Source: Flavobacterium sp. (GTDB lineage Bacteria; Bacteroidota; Bacteroidia; Flavobacteriales; Flavobacteriaceae). From it: a stretch of 60,259 nucleotides of DNA. The stretch is from the NCBI RefSeq assembly GCF_027484945.1, contig NZ_JAIXRZ010000059.1, positions 1 through 60,259 on the forward strand, given 5' to 3'. Shown here one piece after another: positions 41,050 through 49,570 of this stretch. Below the pieces are notes generated by a model. That model was given only the letters and a program-made list of their open reading frames with translations. It had not been told where the DNA came from and did no database searches. Each line of letters opens with the position of its first letter. Within the stretch, counting starts at the first letter, position 1. The position numbers were made by a program, and so were the translations under genes.

Positions 41050-41117
41050 AATTCGTGCTGTCAATTACTTGTTTTTCTATGTACGAAAATGAAAAAAAAA
41101 TGAATATAAAGCAAGTA

Positions 41118-42881
41118 TTATTCAACTTCTTTTTCAGAAAGTTGTTTTTCATAGAGTGCTTTATAATAGCCTTCTTGGTTTACTAATTGAAAATGAGTCC
41201 CTTGTTGGATGATCTTGCCTTCATCCAAGAGGATAATTTGATCCGCATTTTTTGCGGTTGACACGCGGTGGCTTACAATTAGGGTTGTTTTGTTTTTGGA
41301 AATAGAGGACAAATGGTTAATAATTTTCTCTTCTGTTTCGGTATCTACAGCAGAAAGACAGTCGTCTAATAAAAGAATTTTCGGATCTTTAATGATTGCG
41401 CGCGCGATGGAAACCCGTTGCTTTTGTCCTCCCGATAACGTAATACCGCGTTCACCCAATACGGTTTCATATTGCTGATTAAATTGGATAATGTTGTCAT
41501 GAACAGCCGCTTGTTTTGCTGCCGTTTCTATTTCTTCCATCGTAGCATTTTCTTTGCCAAAACGAATATTATTACTGATCGTATCGGAAAATAAAAAGGC
41601 ATCTTGTGGTACGATTCCTATAGCGTCCCGCAATTGAACGAGATCTATTGTATCAATAGGTTGGTTATCGATTAAGATACTCCCTTTTTCGATGTCGTGA
41701 AGTCGTGTAAGTAAAGTAAGAATAGTCGATTTCCCTGCGCCAGTTTTGCCTAAAATTGCCAAGGTTTGTCCTTTTTCAATTACAAAGGAAACCCCTTTTA
41801 ATGCTTCAATTTGAGTATCTTCGTAGGTGTAACTCACATTTTTAAATTCGATTCTCCCTTCAATCGTACCCTGATATTTGGCATTGTTTTTAATTTCAGG
41901 TTCAGTTTTTAGAAATTCATTAATTCTTTTTTGAGAAGCTTCTGCTTCTTGCACCAATGACGATACCCACCCAATGGTTGCTACCGGCCAGGTAAGCATG
42001 TTGACATACAAAATAAATTCGGCAATGACCCCAATATTTTTAATGTGCGGATCTCCTTCTATATACATCATTCCGCCAAAATAAATCACCGCGAGATTAC
42101 TCACCCCAATCAACGTAATCATTAGAGGGCCAAACAGCGACTGAACCCCAGCAAGATGTAAACTTTTGGCTTTGCTTTCTGCTGCCAAATTTGCCATCTC
42201 CTCTTGATTTTTTTGTTCCAATGCATAAGCTTTAATTACGCGAACACCAGAGAATACTTCTTGACTAAAACTGGATACTTTGGATAAAAATTGCTGGAAA
42301 GCAGTACTTCGTTTGTTGATTAAAACACTTAATCGGAAGATTACATACGAGAGAATTGGTAACGGTAAAAGGGTATACAGTGTTAGTTTTGGAGATACAT
42401 GATACATATAAATAATAACAACGCCAAAACGGATTACTGTGTTAATCGTATACATTACGGCCGGTCCAACATACATGCGCACTTTGGCCACGTCTTCACT
42501 AATTCGACTCATTAAGTCTCCCGTACGGTTGCGTTTGTAAAATCCTTGATCTAGCACTTCATAATGCCGAAACACTTCATTTTTTAAATCAAATTCCACA
42601 TGGCGCGACATCACAATCAAAGTTTGACGCATTAAAAAGGTTAAAAAGCCTGCAACCAACGAAGTGCCTATTGCTAATAAAATATTTTGGATTAACAATT
42701 GCATAACTTGTTGCGAATTCATGCCGTTTTCGGGGTAGTTTTCAATAATTTTAAAAGCGGCACTAATCAACTTTGGGGTGTATGAAAAGAAAATTTGAGC
42801 AATAATTGTAATACAAATACCCAATAAAAAGTGGTATTTGTATTTAATAAAGTATTTATTTAAATATTGAAGTTCTTTCAT
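41118..42881 (-). CDS. ABC exporter, fused permease and ATPase (MsbA-like)
   Basis: 587 residues. Six transmembrane helices in the first about 320 residues form the type 1 exporter domain (for example FLLGICITIIAQIFFSYTP and VIRFGVVIIYMYHVS). The nucleotide-binding domain has Walker A ILGKTGAGKSTILTLL, signature LSGGQKQRVSIARAI, Walker B ILLLDDCLSAVD and the H-loop IVSHR. Homodimers of this type export lipids, peptides or drugs. Lipid A flippase MsbA is one member, but the substrate cannot be chosen from sequence. It has no clear -7 element. Confidence 0.9.
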   Translation of the reverse strand: MKELQYLNKYFIKYKYHFLLGICITIIAQIFFSYTPKLISAAFKIIENYPENGMNSQQVMQLLIQNILLAIGTSLVAGFLTFLMRQTLIVMSRHVEFDLKNEVFRHYEVLDQGFYKRNRTGDLMSRISEDVAKVRMYVGPAVMYTINTVIRFGVVIIYMYHVSPKLTLYTLLPLPILSYVIFRLSVLINKRSTAFQQFLSKVSSFSQEVFSGVRVIKAYALEQKNQEEMANLAAESKAKSLHLAGVQSLFGPLMITLIGVSNLAVIYFGGMMYIEGDPHIKNIGVIAEFILYVNMLTWPVATIGWVSSLVQEAEASQKRINEFLKTEPEIKNNAKYQGTIEGRIEFKNVSYTYEDTQIEALKGVSFVIEKGQTLAILGKTGAGKSTILTLLTRLHDIEKGSILIDNQPIDTIDLVQLRDAIGIVPQDAFLFSDTISNNIRFGKENATMEEIETAAKQAAVHDNIIQFNQQYETVLGERGITLSGGQKQRVSIARAIIKDPKILLLDDCLSAVDTETEEKIINHLSSISKNKTTLIVSHRVSTAKNADQIILLDEGKIIQQGTHFQLVNQEGYYKALYEKQLSEKEVE

Positions 42882-43026
42882 GCGTTGCGGAGCGCTGTTT
42901 TTGTTTTATTTATTTTTTTGTTAAAATAGTAGATAAAAAATAATCTGTAAAAATTTAGTACGTTCAAATTTTGCTAACATTTTGCTAATTAACGTGTAAT
43001 TCGATGTAACATCTTGAATAAAACGT

Positions 43027-43034
43027 TAAATTTG
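43027..43034 (+). promoter_or_regulatory. Putative promoter -7 element (TAAATTTG) for the amino-acid dehydrogenase
   Basis: Exact TAnnTTTG. Transcription would start near 43040, which supports the ATG at 43075 over an in-frame TTG at 43045. Confidence 0.5.
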
Positions 43035-43074
43035 CCACGACTTATTGATAAAGTCGCATTACAAAATTAATTTT

Positions 43075-44178
43075 ATGACTGCAGAAATCACTACAGCAAA
43101 GGAGCTACAAAAAATGGATCCAGTATTTGGACAACTATCATTTGATAACCACGAACAAATCGTTTTTTGTCACGACAAAGATACAGGTTTAAAAGCAATA
43201 ATCGGAATTCATAATACTGTTTTGGGTCCGGCTCTCGGCGGTACTCGTATGTGGAAATACAATAACGAATGGGAAGCTTTAAACGATGTTTTGCGTTTAT
43301 CCCGTGGAATGACCTATAAATCAGCTATCTCTGGATTGGATTTAGGAGGAGGTAAAGCCGTAATTATTGGCGATGCAAAGACAGATAAAAATCCAGCATT
43401 AATGCGCAAATTTGGCGAATTTGTAAATTCTCTGTCTGGAAAATATATCACCGCTGAAGATGTTGGAATGGTAACCGCAGATATGGATACCGTTCGTGAT
43501 GTAACACCCTACGTTACGGGTATTTCTGAATCGCGTGGTGGTTCTGGTAATCCCTCGCCTGTAACTGCCTATGGGGTATATATGGGAATGAAAGCAGCCG
43601 CTAAATACCAATTTGGGTCAGACAATCTTTCTGGGAAAAAAGTACTGGTTCAAGGTGTTGGTCACGTTGGTGAAACCTTAGTTAGTTTTTTATGTAAAGA
43701 AGGTGCTTTGGTGCAAATTGCCGACTTGAGTGAACAACGTTTGGAGGAAGTAAGTCAAAAATATGGTGCAACGATCTTCGCTGGAGCCGATTTGTATAGT
43801 GCCGATGTTGATATTTATGCACCCTGTGCTTTGGGCGCTACTATTAATGATGATTCAGTTTATAAAATTAAAGCTAAAGTGATTGCTGGTGCGGCCAATA
43901 ACCAATTGGCTAACGAAAATGTACACGGTCCTATTTTGCAAGAACGCGGTATTGTTTATGCGCCCGATTTCTTAATTAACGCTGGTGGAATTATTAATGT
44001 GTATGGTGAAATTGCCAATTACGGTAAAGAGGAAGCGATGCGTCGTACAGAAAATATCTACAACACTACGTTGGAAATTTTTGATTATGCGGTAAAAAAC
44101 AATTTAACAACGCAAAAAGCAGCCATGGCAATTGCAGAAAGCCGTATTGAACAACGCCGAAAAGAAAACGCGAAATAA
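43075..44178 (+). CDS. Leucine/valine (Glu-Leu-Phe-Val family) dehydrogenase
   Basis: 367 residues from ATG 43075. The amino-acid dehydrogenase fold shows TVLGPALGGTRMWKY, the catalytic Lys in GLDLGGGKAVIIGD, AEDVGMVTADMD, and the Rossmann motif VQGVGHVGETLVSFL. The length and the GPALGGTRM motif place it with leucine/valine/phenylalanine dehydrogenases rather than glutamate dehydrogenase. It reversibly deaminates branched-chain amino acids with NAD+, feeding 2-oxoacids to branched-chain 2-oxoacid dehydrogenase; the E2 gene at 58943 could belong to that complex. Stop is followed by the nusB promoter and hairpin. Confidence 0.92.
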   Translation: MTAEITTAKELQKMDPVFGQLSFDNHEQIVFCHDKDTGLKAIIGIHNTVLGPALGGTRMWKYNNEWEALNDVLRLSRGMTYKSAISGLDLGGGKAVIIGDAKTDKNPALMRKFGEFVNSLSGKYITAEDVGMVTADMDTVRDVTPYVTGISESRGGSGNPSPVTAYGVYMGMKAAAKYQFGSDNLSGKKVLVQGVGHVGETLVSFLCKEGALVQIADLSEQRLEEVSQKYGATIFAGADLYSADVDIYAPCALGATINDDSVYKIKAKVIAGAANNQLANENVHGPILQERGIVYAPDFLINAGGIINVYGEIANYGKEEAMRRTENIYNTTLEIFDYAVKNNLTTQKAAMAIAESRIEQRRKENAK

Positions 44179-44201
44179 CCGTGTTTCCTAAAAAATAATT
44201 T

Positions 44202-44209
44202 TATTTTTG
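44202..44209 (+). promoter_or_regulatory. Putative promoter -7 element (TATTTTTG) for nusB
   Basis: Exact TAnnTTTG, directly abutting a 13-bp hairpin; nusB starts 61 bases downstream. Confidence 0.5.
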
Positions 44210-44241
44210 CAAAGCGAAAGAAAAGTACTTCTTTCGCTTTG
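44210..44241 (+). promoter_or_regulatory. 13-bp hairpin at the nusB promoter / 5' leader
   Basis: CAAAGCGAAAGAA (44210-44222) pairs fully with TTCTTTCGCTTTG (44229-44241), loop AAGTAC. It begins on the base after the -7 element, so the transcript would begin inside or just at the 5' arm. It is 31 bp after the dehydrogenase stop but lacks a T-run, so it is a poor terminator. Confidence 0.6.
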
Positions 44242-44270
44242 TTAATTTAAAACCCAAAAGTTCTTATTCC

Positions 44271-45206
44271 GTGTTAAACCGAAGACATATTCGAATTAAA
44301 GTGATGCAAACCATTTACGCCATGCATCAAAGTGGAAGTGATGATTTATCCAAGCAGGAGAAATTCTTGAAAGCCAGTTTGGACAACATCCTCGATTTGT
44401 ATCTTATTTTATTGTCTTCGTTGGTTGAACTTCGTAAAAAAGAAGAAGCTTACCTCGAGTTGGCTAAAAATAAACACTTAGCTACAAAGGAAGAACGCAA
44501 TCCGAATACACGTTTTATCCATAATCCAGTTCTATTAGCTTTAGAAAAAAATGCCTCGCTTCAAAACGCTTTGGCAACCAATCATATTCATAACTGGCAG
44601 CATAACGACGATACAATTATCTATATGTTGCAAGATGTAAAAAATAGTACCTTATATCAAAAGTATATGGCAAAACCAGCGGTTACTTTTGAAGATGAGC
44701 GTTATTTTGTAACCGATTTATTTACGGAAGTCATTGCGCCCAATGAAAAGCTTTATGCGTATTTAGAGGATTTTAAACTCACGTGGGTAGATGATATTCC
44801 GGTAGTGAACACCTTAATTCAAAAGCAATTGCGTCATTTTGTTACGGAGGAATTTTGTGTTCCGAAAATTTTCAAAGATGAAGAAGATGCAGATTTCGCC
44901 CTTGATTTATTGCGCAAAACCATTTTGAACGAAAGCCTCTTTGGGAGCGAATTTGAGAACAAAACGCCAAATTGGGACACGGAACGAATTGCAGAGCTCG
45001 ATACGATTATGCTTAAAATGGCAATTTGCGAGTTTTTAAAATTCCCTTCTATTCCGGTTAAAGTAACCATTAACGAATATTTGGAATTAGCCAAAGAGTA
45101 CTCAACTCCTAAAAGTAGTATCTTTATCAATGGAATCTTGGATAACTTAGTCAAAGAATACCAAATTAGTGGAAAAATGAAAAAAGCCGGTCGCGGTCTT
45201 TTATAA
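44271..45206 (+). CDS. nusB: Transcription antitermination protein NusB, long Bacteroidota form
   Basis: 311 residues, GTG start (MLNRRHIRIKVMQTIYAMHQS is the family N-terminus, so the GTG is right). About twice the length of E. coli NusB: the N-terminal half is a helical extension and the NusB fold is completed by the last about 150 residues, seen as DRDWDTERIAELDTIML-like DTERIAELDTIMLKMAICEF, PVKVTINEYLELAKEYS and FINGILDNLV. NusB with NusE binds boxA RNA to keep RNA polymerase going through rRNA operons. yajC starts 18 bp after the stop. Confidence 0.93.
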   Translation: MLNRRHIRIKVMQTIYAMHQSGSDDLSKQEKFLKASLDNILDLYLILLSSLVELRKKEEAYLELAKNKHLATKEERNPNTRFIHNPVLLALEKNASLQNALATNHIHNWQHNDDTIIYMLQDVKNSTLYQKYMAKPAVTFEDERYFVTDLFTEVIAPNEKLYAYLEDFKLTWVDDIPVVNTLIQKQLRHFVTEEFCVPKIFKDEEDADFALDLLRKTILNESLFGSEFENKTPNWDTERIAELDTIMLKMAICEFLKFPSIPVKVTINEYLELAKEYSTPKSSIFINGILDNLVKEYQISGKMKKAGRGLL

Positions 45207-45224
45207 TCAATTAAATAGTTACGT

Positions 45225-45500
45225 ATGGGTCAATTAACACAATTTTTACCGTTTTTATTAATGTTTGTGGTCATTTATTTTTTTATGATTCGCCCGCAAC
45301 AAAACCGCATGAAAAAAGAAAAAGAGTTTGAAAATTCCTTAAAAGTTGGAGACCGCATTATTACCAAAAGCGGTATTCATGCTAAAATTGTCGAACTCGG
45401 AGAAACCACTGTGGTCATCGAGACCATGTCGGGGAAACTTAAAATGGAGCGCACTGCCATTTCGATGGAATTGAGTGCTGCTTTACACAAAAAAGCATAA
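45225..45500 (+). CDS. yajC: Preprotein translocase subunit YajC
   Basis: 91 residues. One N-terminal transmembrane helix (FLPFLLMFVVIYFFMIRPQQ) ends in the family signature RPQQNRMKKEKEFE. A small cytoplasmic SH3-like domain follows: LKVGDRIITKSGIHAKIVEL and TVVIETMSGKLKMERTAI. YajC associates with SecDF and the Sec translocon, which matches secA in this window. Co-transcribed with nusB; a terminator follows 2 bp after the stop. Confidence 0.95.
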   Translation: MGQLTQFLPFLLMFVVIYFFMIRPQQNRMKKEKEFENSLKVGDRIITKSGIHAKIVELGETTVVIETMSGKLKMERTAISMELSAALHKKA

Positions 45501-45502
45501 CT

Positions 45503-45529
45503 AAAATCCCGAGAAATCGGGATTTTTTT
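45503..45529. terminator. Terminator of nusB-yajC
   Basis: AAAATCCCGA (45503-45512) pairs with TCGGGATTTT (45517-45526), loop GAAA, then a T-run; it also overlaps the end of the converging gene. Confidence 0.85.
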
Positions 45530-46106
45530 ATTTCTTGTAACGATCATTCAAACCGCTACCTGCAAGAATCAGCGGTTTTATTTTTTCTAGGCGACTCGCT
45601 TTAGTAGCCTCTTGTTTAGCGGTGGCAATGTATTCCAAAAACTCATTTTGCTTAGATAAGGTAAACTGATCAAAAGCGGCATGAAGTGCACTATCATTAG
45701 TGAGTGCAGCGTCTAAATAGGCACATTCGATTCGGGCTTTCTTCTCGGGTTTGGTCGTTAAACCAGCACGTTCGTTGGCAATCGCTTCATGAACATAGTG
45801 CAATACTTCTTGTGCGTTGACGGCATTCCATTGGGCAAAGCGCCATTGACGAAGACCTTTGGTTACGCCTTCGTTTGCATTGACCAGTACGCCCAATTCA
45901 TCTTTTAAAAAGACACCGTTAAAAAACCAAATCGTAAAGTAGTTTTTAAATCCGCCGAGACCCAGCACATTTTTCCCGTTCAGCGTATACACAATTCCAC
46001 CCCATTTCGTGGTTTCTACCAATTCGGTGGTGGCGAGAAGATCCTTTAACTTCTCAATTTCTTGTTGCCAATAGGCATTTCGGTTCCACGATTTTGATTC
46101 ACTCAT
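45528..46106 (-). CDS. YdeI/DUF1801-type protein (OmpD-associated family)
   Basis: 192 residues from ATG 46106 (MSESKSWNRNAYWQQE); ten more residues are possible from an upstream ATG at 46136 but would run into element B. The N-terminal about 115 residues form a DUF1801 domain: ETTKWGGIVYTLNGKNVLGL, KNYFTIWFFNGVFLKDE and GVTKGLRQWRF. The C-terminal part matches the YdeI C-terminal helical domain: AALTNDSALHAAFDQFTLSK, EFLEYIATAKQEATKASRLEKI. YdeI-like proteins have been linked to stress and peptide resistance by genetics. Mechanism unknown; cytoplasmic. Confidence 0.84.
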   Translation of the reverse strand: MSESKSWNRNAYWQQEIEKLKDLLATTELVETTKWGGIVYTLNGKNVLGLGGFKNYFTIWFFNGVFLKDELGVLVNANEGVTKGLRQWRFAQWNAVNAQEVLHYVHEAIANERAGLTTKPEKKARIECAYLDAALTNDSALHAAFDQFTLSKQNEFLEYIATAKQEATKASRLEKIKPLILAGSGLNDRYKK

Positions 46107-46122
46107 ACATATCTTTTTAATT

Positions 46123-46220
46123 AGGGCACCCGGCAAGCCGCCGCGCTTTTCGCTGTATCTTTACCTCCGCTAGCGCTCCAGCAAAGGATGCCGTTTCAAT
46201 CGCTGGTGCAGGTCACTGCA
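46123..46220. repeat. Candidate structured intergenic repeat, element B
   Basis: GC-richer than its surroundings; starts AGGGCACCCGGCAAGCCG and holds ATCTTT...AAAGGAT around the palindrome CGCTAGCG, ending GGTGCAGGTCACTGCAAAA. Similar in design to element A at 23252 (same ATCxTT...AAGGA hairpin idea). It lies immediately upstream of the ydeI-like start and could carry its promoter. Repeat status is inferred from resemblance and recollection of such elements in Flavobacterium genomes. Confidence 0.4.
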
Positions 46221-46377
46221 AAAGTAGACGTTTTAATAACTCAATTGAATTTTTTTAAAACGGATGGGGTTGAAGATTCGTATTCAGTAATTAGTACCCT
46301 GTTACAGTTCACGAATAAACTTGTGAATACTTAACTCAATCTAACAAATTTACTTCATGATTGGTTATGTAATGAAC

Positions 46378-46403
46378 AAAAAAAACCGGACAATGCCGGT
46401 TTT
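46378..46403 (-). terminator. Terminator of the DNRLRE gene
   Basis: AAACCGG (46383-46389) pairs with CCGGTTT (46396-46402); on the minus strand an 8-base T-run follows. Confidence 0.75.
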
Positions 46404-46439
46404 GGAGTAGTATATGCGATTCAAAGTAATTACAAAGTG

Positions 46440-47927
46440 TTAGTGGGAAAGTATTAATTTACCATTAAAACGTTGCTGATCATTAATTAAAGTCCAAAAA
46501 TAGAGACCTTTTTGGAAATGACTAAAATCAAAAGTAGCATTCGAATTCAGATTTTGTTTTTGCTCAAACACTTTTTTACCTGTGGTATCAAATAATTGAA
46601 AAGTACCGGTTGAAGGAGTAGACAAAGAGAGATTTTCTAGGTTTAGTGTCACCAAACCTTGACTTGGATTAGGAATTACAGAAACAGTTTCTTGAGTCGA
46701 AACAGGAATGTTCGTTGATAAATTCGTAGCATAGCAAATTTCGAGTTTAGGATGCAAAGCCGCATTGGGGTGATCGCTCGAAGCAAAGGCCAACAAACGG
46801 TAGGGCAATTCTGTTTTTAACTTAAGTAAGAAGCCATAACTACTGTTAGGGTTTGCTAATTCATCTTGGATTAAATTTTTAACATCCAAAGTATAATCTT
46901 GAAACGGGTCAACATCTTGTAGTAAAGTGACTTCATTTTGAGTCGTTGTGGTAGGTTGGGTATTCCAAGCAACATCTTCATTCCATGGTGAAGTGATGCG
47001 TTGTAAAACGGATTCATTACTGCCACTTACATGTACGTGCTGTCCATTGGCATAACCGTTTACTGCATTTGGGTTGTTGTATAAGGTGAGTGTGGCCGAT
47101 TGAATAGTTGCTCCTGTAGGGATACTACTTAAATTAAAATCGATGAGCCCACGGATACTAATTGGAGTTCCAAATATTGTCCATGCACAAGCATCCAACT
47201 CGGGTGAGTTTCCCTGCCCCGTTGAGAGTACATTACTTGAAATAAATGCATCTTTACCTACTGTAGCATTAGGCTGAATGGTTACAGTTGTGCATGGAAG
47301 AGTATAGGTAATCACTAGTTTAGGGTGTAAAGCTGCATTTGGATGATCACTTGAGGCAAAAACCAAGAGGCGAAATGGAGATTCCGTTTTTAATTTCAGT
47401 AAGAATCCAAAGCTGTTGTTGGGATTTGCCAGTTCATCTTGAATTAAGCTGGTAACATTTAAAACATAATTTTGAAAAGGATCAGTGCTTTGGGGTAACG
47501 TTACTTCGTTTTGACTGGTCGTCGTAGGTTGGTTACTCCAAGCCACATCTTCGCTCCAAGGCGAAGTAATACGTTGTAAAACCGATTCATTGCTCCCGCT
47601 CGCACTGGCATGTTGTCCATTGGCAAATCCATTGACCGAATTCGGGTTATTGTAAAGGGTTAGTGTAGCAGTTTGAATAATTGCGCCAGGAGGTAAACTA
47701 CTTAGATCAAAGTCAATAAGACCTCGAATAGCCATGGGTGATCCAAATATGGTCCAAGCTCCAGCATCTAGCTCAGGCGAAGTTCCTTGTCCTGTTGTGG
47801 GCACATTACTGGAGATGAAGGCGTCTTTTCCAAGGGTTGCATTGGGTTGAAGTGTTAATGTATTTTGACTGTTTCCGGCTGAAATTATCAAAACTAGAGC
47901 CGTGAATAGTGAGAAAAGTTTAAACAT
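46440..47927 (-). CDS. T9SS-secreted protein with two tandem DNRLRE (CBM96-like) domains
   Basis: 495 residues. Signal peptide (about 1-20), then two near-identical beta-sandwich domains of about 190 residues (24-210 and 213-400). Each has QPNATxGKDAFISSN, the IRGLIDFxLSS strand, ATLTLYNNPN, GSNESVLQRITSPW, EDVAW and SSDHPNAALHPKL; these are DNRLRE features, a fold used by carbohydrate-binding and surface proteins. The copies are roughly 80% identical by eye. The last 80 residues (VIPNPSQGLVTLNLENL through FQKGLYFWTLIND) form a T9SS type A sorting domain. No catalytic domain is present. Probably a secreted or surface-attached binding protein. Confidence 0.9.
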   Translation of the reverse strand: MFKLFSLFTALVLIISAGNSQNTLTLQPNATLGKDAFISSNVPTTGQGTSPELDAGAWTIFGSPMAIRGLIDFDLSSLPPGAIIQTATLTLYNNPNSVNGFANGQHASASGSNESVLQRITSPWSEDVAWSNQPTTTSQNEVTLPQSTDPFQNYVLNVTSLIQDELANPNNSFGFLLKLKTESPFRLLVFASSDHPNAALHPKLVITYTLPCTTVTIQPNATVGKDAFISSNVLSTGQGNSPELDACAWTIFGTPISIRGLIDFNLSSIPTGATIQSATLTLYNNPNAVNGYANGQHVHVSGSNESVLQRITSPWNEDVAWNTQPTTTTQNEVTLLQDVDPFQDYTLDVKNLIQDELANPNSSYGFLLKLKTELPYRLLAFASSDHPNAALHPKLEICYATNLSTNIPVSTQETVSVIPNPSQGLVTLNLENLSLSTPSTGTFQLFDTTGKKVFEQKQNLNSNATFDFSHFQKGLYFWTLINDQQRFNGKLILSH

Positions 47928-47955
47928 TTAAAATAACATTAATTATTAGGTTGGG

Positions 47956-47963
47956 CAAAGATA
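47956..47963 (-). promoter_or_regulatory. Putative promoter -7 element (TATCTTTG) for the DNRLRE gene
   Basis: Exact TAnnTTTG on the minus strand, 29 bases before the start. Confidence 0.5.
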
Positions 47964-48044
47964 TGCTATATTAGATGTTTGAAAATGAAAATATCTACTT
48001 ATTCTGGTCGACTTTTGTAAATTTCACAAAAAGTTGCGATAGTA

Positions 48045-48170
48045 CTGCATAAAGTTTCCTCTGCATAAAGTCTCCTGACTTTGAGCCTTTAAGTAAATAA
48101 AGAAAAAACCACGAAGTCGGGAGACTTCGCGGAGCTTAAACGGATTGCATCCGAGGCTTTAGCCTAACGT
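48045..48170. repeat. Structured intergenic element C: 16-bp tandem pair and a string of small hairpins
   Basis: CTGCATAAAGTTTCCT (48045-48060) is repeated at once as CTGCATAAAGTCTCCT (48061-48076). Three short inverted repeats follow: CGAAGTC-GGGA-GACTTCG (48112-48129), CGGAT-TGC-ATCCG and GGCT-TT-AGCC (up to 48170), plus AAAGTC-TCCT-GACTTT (48067-48082). On the minus strand the CGAAGTC hairpin is followed by a T-run and may end the pepT transcript. The rest looks like a degenerate structured repeat. Confidence 0.5.
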
Positions 48171-48219
48171 AAAATGTAAATCCGAGCCAACATGATGTTT
48201 TGTAAAACAGTTTATGCCT

Positions 48220-49467
48220 TTAGTCAAACTTTGTGGTGGCTGTTAACTCGGCAATTTTCACAATGACCTCGACCGCTTTTTGCATGCTTTCTACGGGGAC
48301 ATATTCATACTTACCGTGGAAATTGTGCCCGCCTGCAAAAATATTGGGGCAGGGGAGTCCCATATACGATAATCGAGAACCGTCGGTACCGCCACGGATT
48401 GGTTTGATTAGCGGTTGTATTCCCACTTCACGCATCGCTTTTTCAGCCAAATCGACAATAAAATACATCGGCTCGACTTTTTCACGCATGTTGTAGTACT
48501 GATCGTTCACCTTGGCAATACAAATATCTTCGCCAAACTGTGCTGCAAAACGCATATTGATGTCTTGTGCTATTTTCAAAACCAATTCTTTACGCGCTTC
48601 AAACTTTGTCCGGTCATGATCACGAATAATCAATTCCAAATGCGTTTCTTCTAAGCTACCGGTCAACGCCGTTACATGGAAAAAGCCTTCATAGCCCTCA
48701 GTCTCTTGAGGGATTTCGTTTTTCGGTAATGCATTGATAAAATCATTGGCAATCAACATGGAGTTGATCATCTTGTCTTTGGCATAGCCTGGGTGAACAC
48801 TTTTTCCTTTAAAAGTGATTTTTGCACCCGCTGCATTAAAGTTCTCATATTCGAGTTCGCCAATTTGACTTCCGTCCATAGTGTATGCCCATTGCGCGCC
48901 AAATTTTTCCACATCAAAAAAATCGGCACCCCGCCCAATTTCTTCATCGGGTGTAAAGCCCACGCGAATGGTACCGTGCTTGATTTCGGGATGTTGCACT
49001 AAATATTCCATCGCCGTAACAATTTCGGTAAGTCCGGCTTTGTCATCGGCACCCAATAAGGTCAATCCGTTGGTTGTAATTAAGGTTTGTCCTTTATACA
49101 GTAACAAATCTTCAAAATAGGAGGGCGATAAGATGATGTTCTTTTTGGCATTTAATACAATATCACCCCCGTCATAGTTGGATACGATTTGTGGTGTAAC
49201 CCCTTTTCCGGTAAAGTCGGGCGAAGTATCATAATGCGACACAAAACCAATGGTAGGTACTTCATGGTCTACGTTGGAGGGAAGCGTTCCCATTACATAG
49301 CCTTTTTCATCGATAGTAACATCGGATAAACCAATGGTTTTTAATTCGTGAACTAAGTGATTTGCCAAGTCCAATTGTTTGGCTGTACTTGGAGTTGTTG
49401 GAGAGTTGGCGTCTGATTCGGTATCGATTGTGACATAACTTATAAAGCGGTCAATGATATGCTGCAT
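48220..49467 (-). CDS. pepT: Peptidase T (tripeptide aminopeptidase)
   Basis: 415 residues. M20-family zinc peptidase: [17 protein letters not shown] holds the first zinc His and Asp, [10 protein letters not shown] the bridging Asp, [20 protein letters not shown] the catalytic Glu and second ligand, and [19 protein letters not shown] and [15 protein letters not shown] the remaining family signatures; a final zinc His lies in [14 protein letters not shown]. It removes N-terminal residues from tripeptides in the cytoplasm. Single gene with an upstream TATATTTG element. Confidence 0.95.
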   Translation of the reverse strand: MQHIIDRFISYVTIDTESDANSPTTPSTAKQLDLANHLVHELKTIGLSDVTIDEKGYVMGTLPSNVDHEVPTIGFVSHYDTSPDFTGKGVTPQIVSNYDGGDIVLNAKKNIILSPSYFEDLLLYKGQTLITTNGLTLLGADDKAGLTEIVTAMEYLVQHPEIKHGTIRVGFTPDEEIGRGADFFDVEKFGAQWAYTMDGSQIGELEYENFNAAGAKITFKGKSVHPGYAKDKMINSMLIANDFINALPKNEIPQETEGYEGFFHVTALTGSLEETHLELIIRDHDRTKFEARKELVLKIAQDINMRFAAQFGEDICIAKVNDQYYNMREKVEPMYFIVDLAEKAMREVGIQPLIKPIRGGTDGSRLSYMGLPCPNIFAGGHNFHGKYEYVPVESMQKAVEVIVKIAELTATTKFD

Positions 49468-49486
49468 AGGAGTTGTATTTGTGTCG

Positions 49487-49494
49487 CAAATATA
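49487..49494 (-). promoter_or_regulatory. Putative promoter -7 element (TATATTTG) for pepT
   Basis: Exact TAnnTTTG on the minus strand, 20 bases before the pepT start. Confidence 0.5.
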
Positions 49495-49515
49495 ATAAAT
49501 CGCAACTATTTAGGT

Positions 49516-49547
49516 AAAAAAAATCCCCGAATCAGCCGATTCAGGGA
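49516..49547 (-). terminator. Intrinsic terminator of secA
   Basis: GAATC/GATTC and CCC/GGG (49524-49547) form a stem with one C-A mismatch, loop AGCC; a T-run follows on the minus strand. Confidence 0.75.
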
Positions 49548-49570
49548 AGTTCTATTTTGCTATTTTTTAG

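Larger units (their letters stand above)
46107..46439. other. 333-bp gene-free region between ydeI-like and DNRLRE genes
   Basis: Contains the structured candidate repeat element B (46123-46220), an AT-rich stretch with nothing recognisable (46221-46375), and the terminator of the DNRLRE gene (46378-46403). No coding frame of convincing length. Confidence 0.6.
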
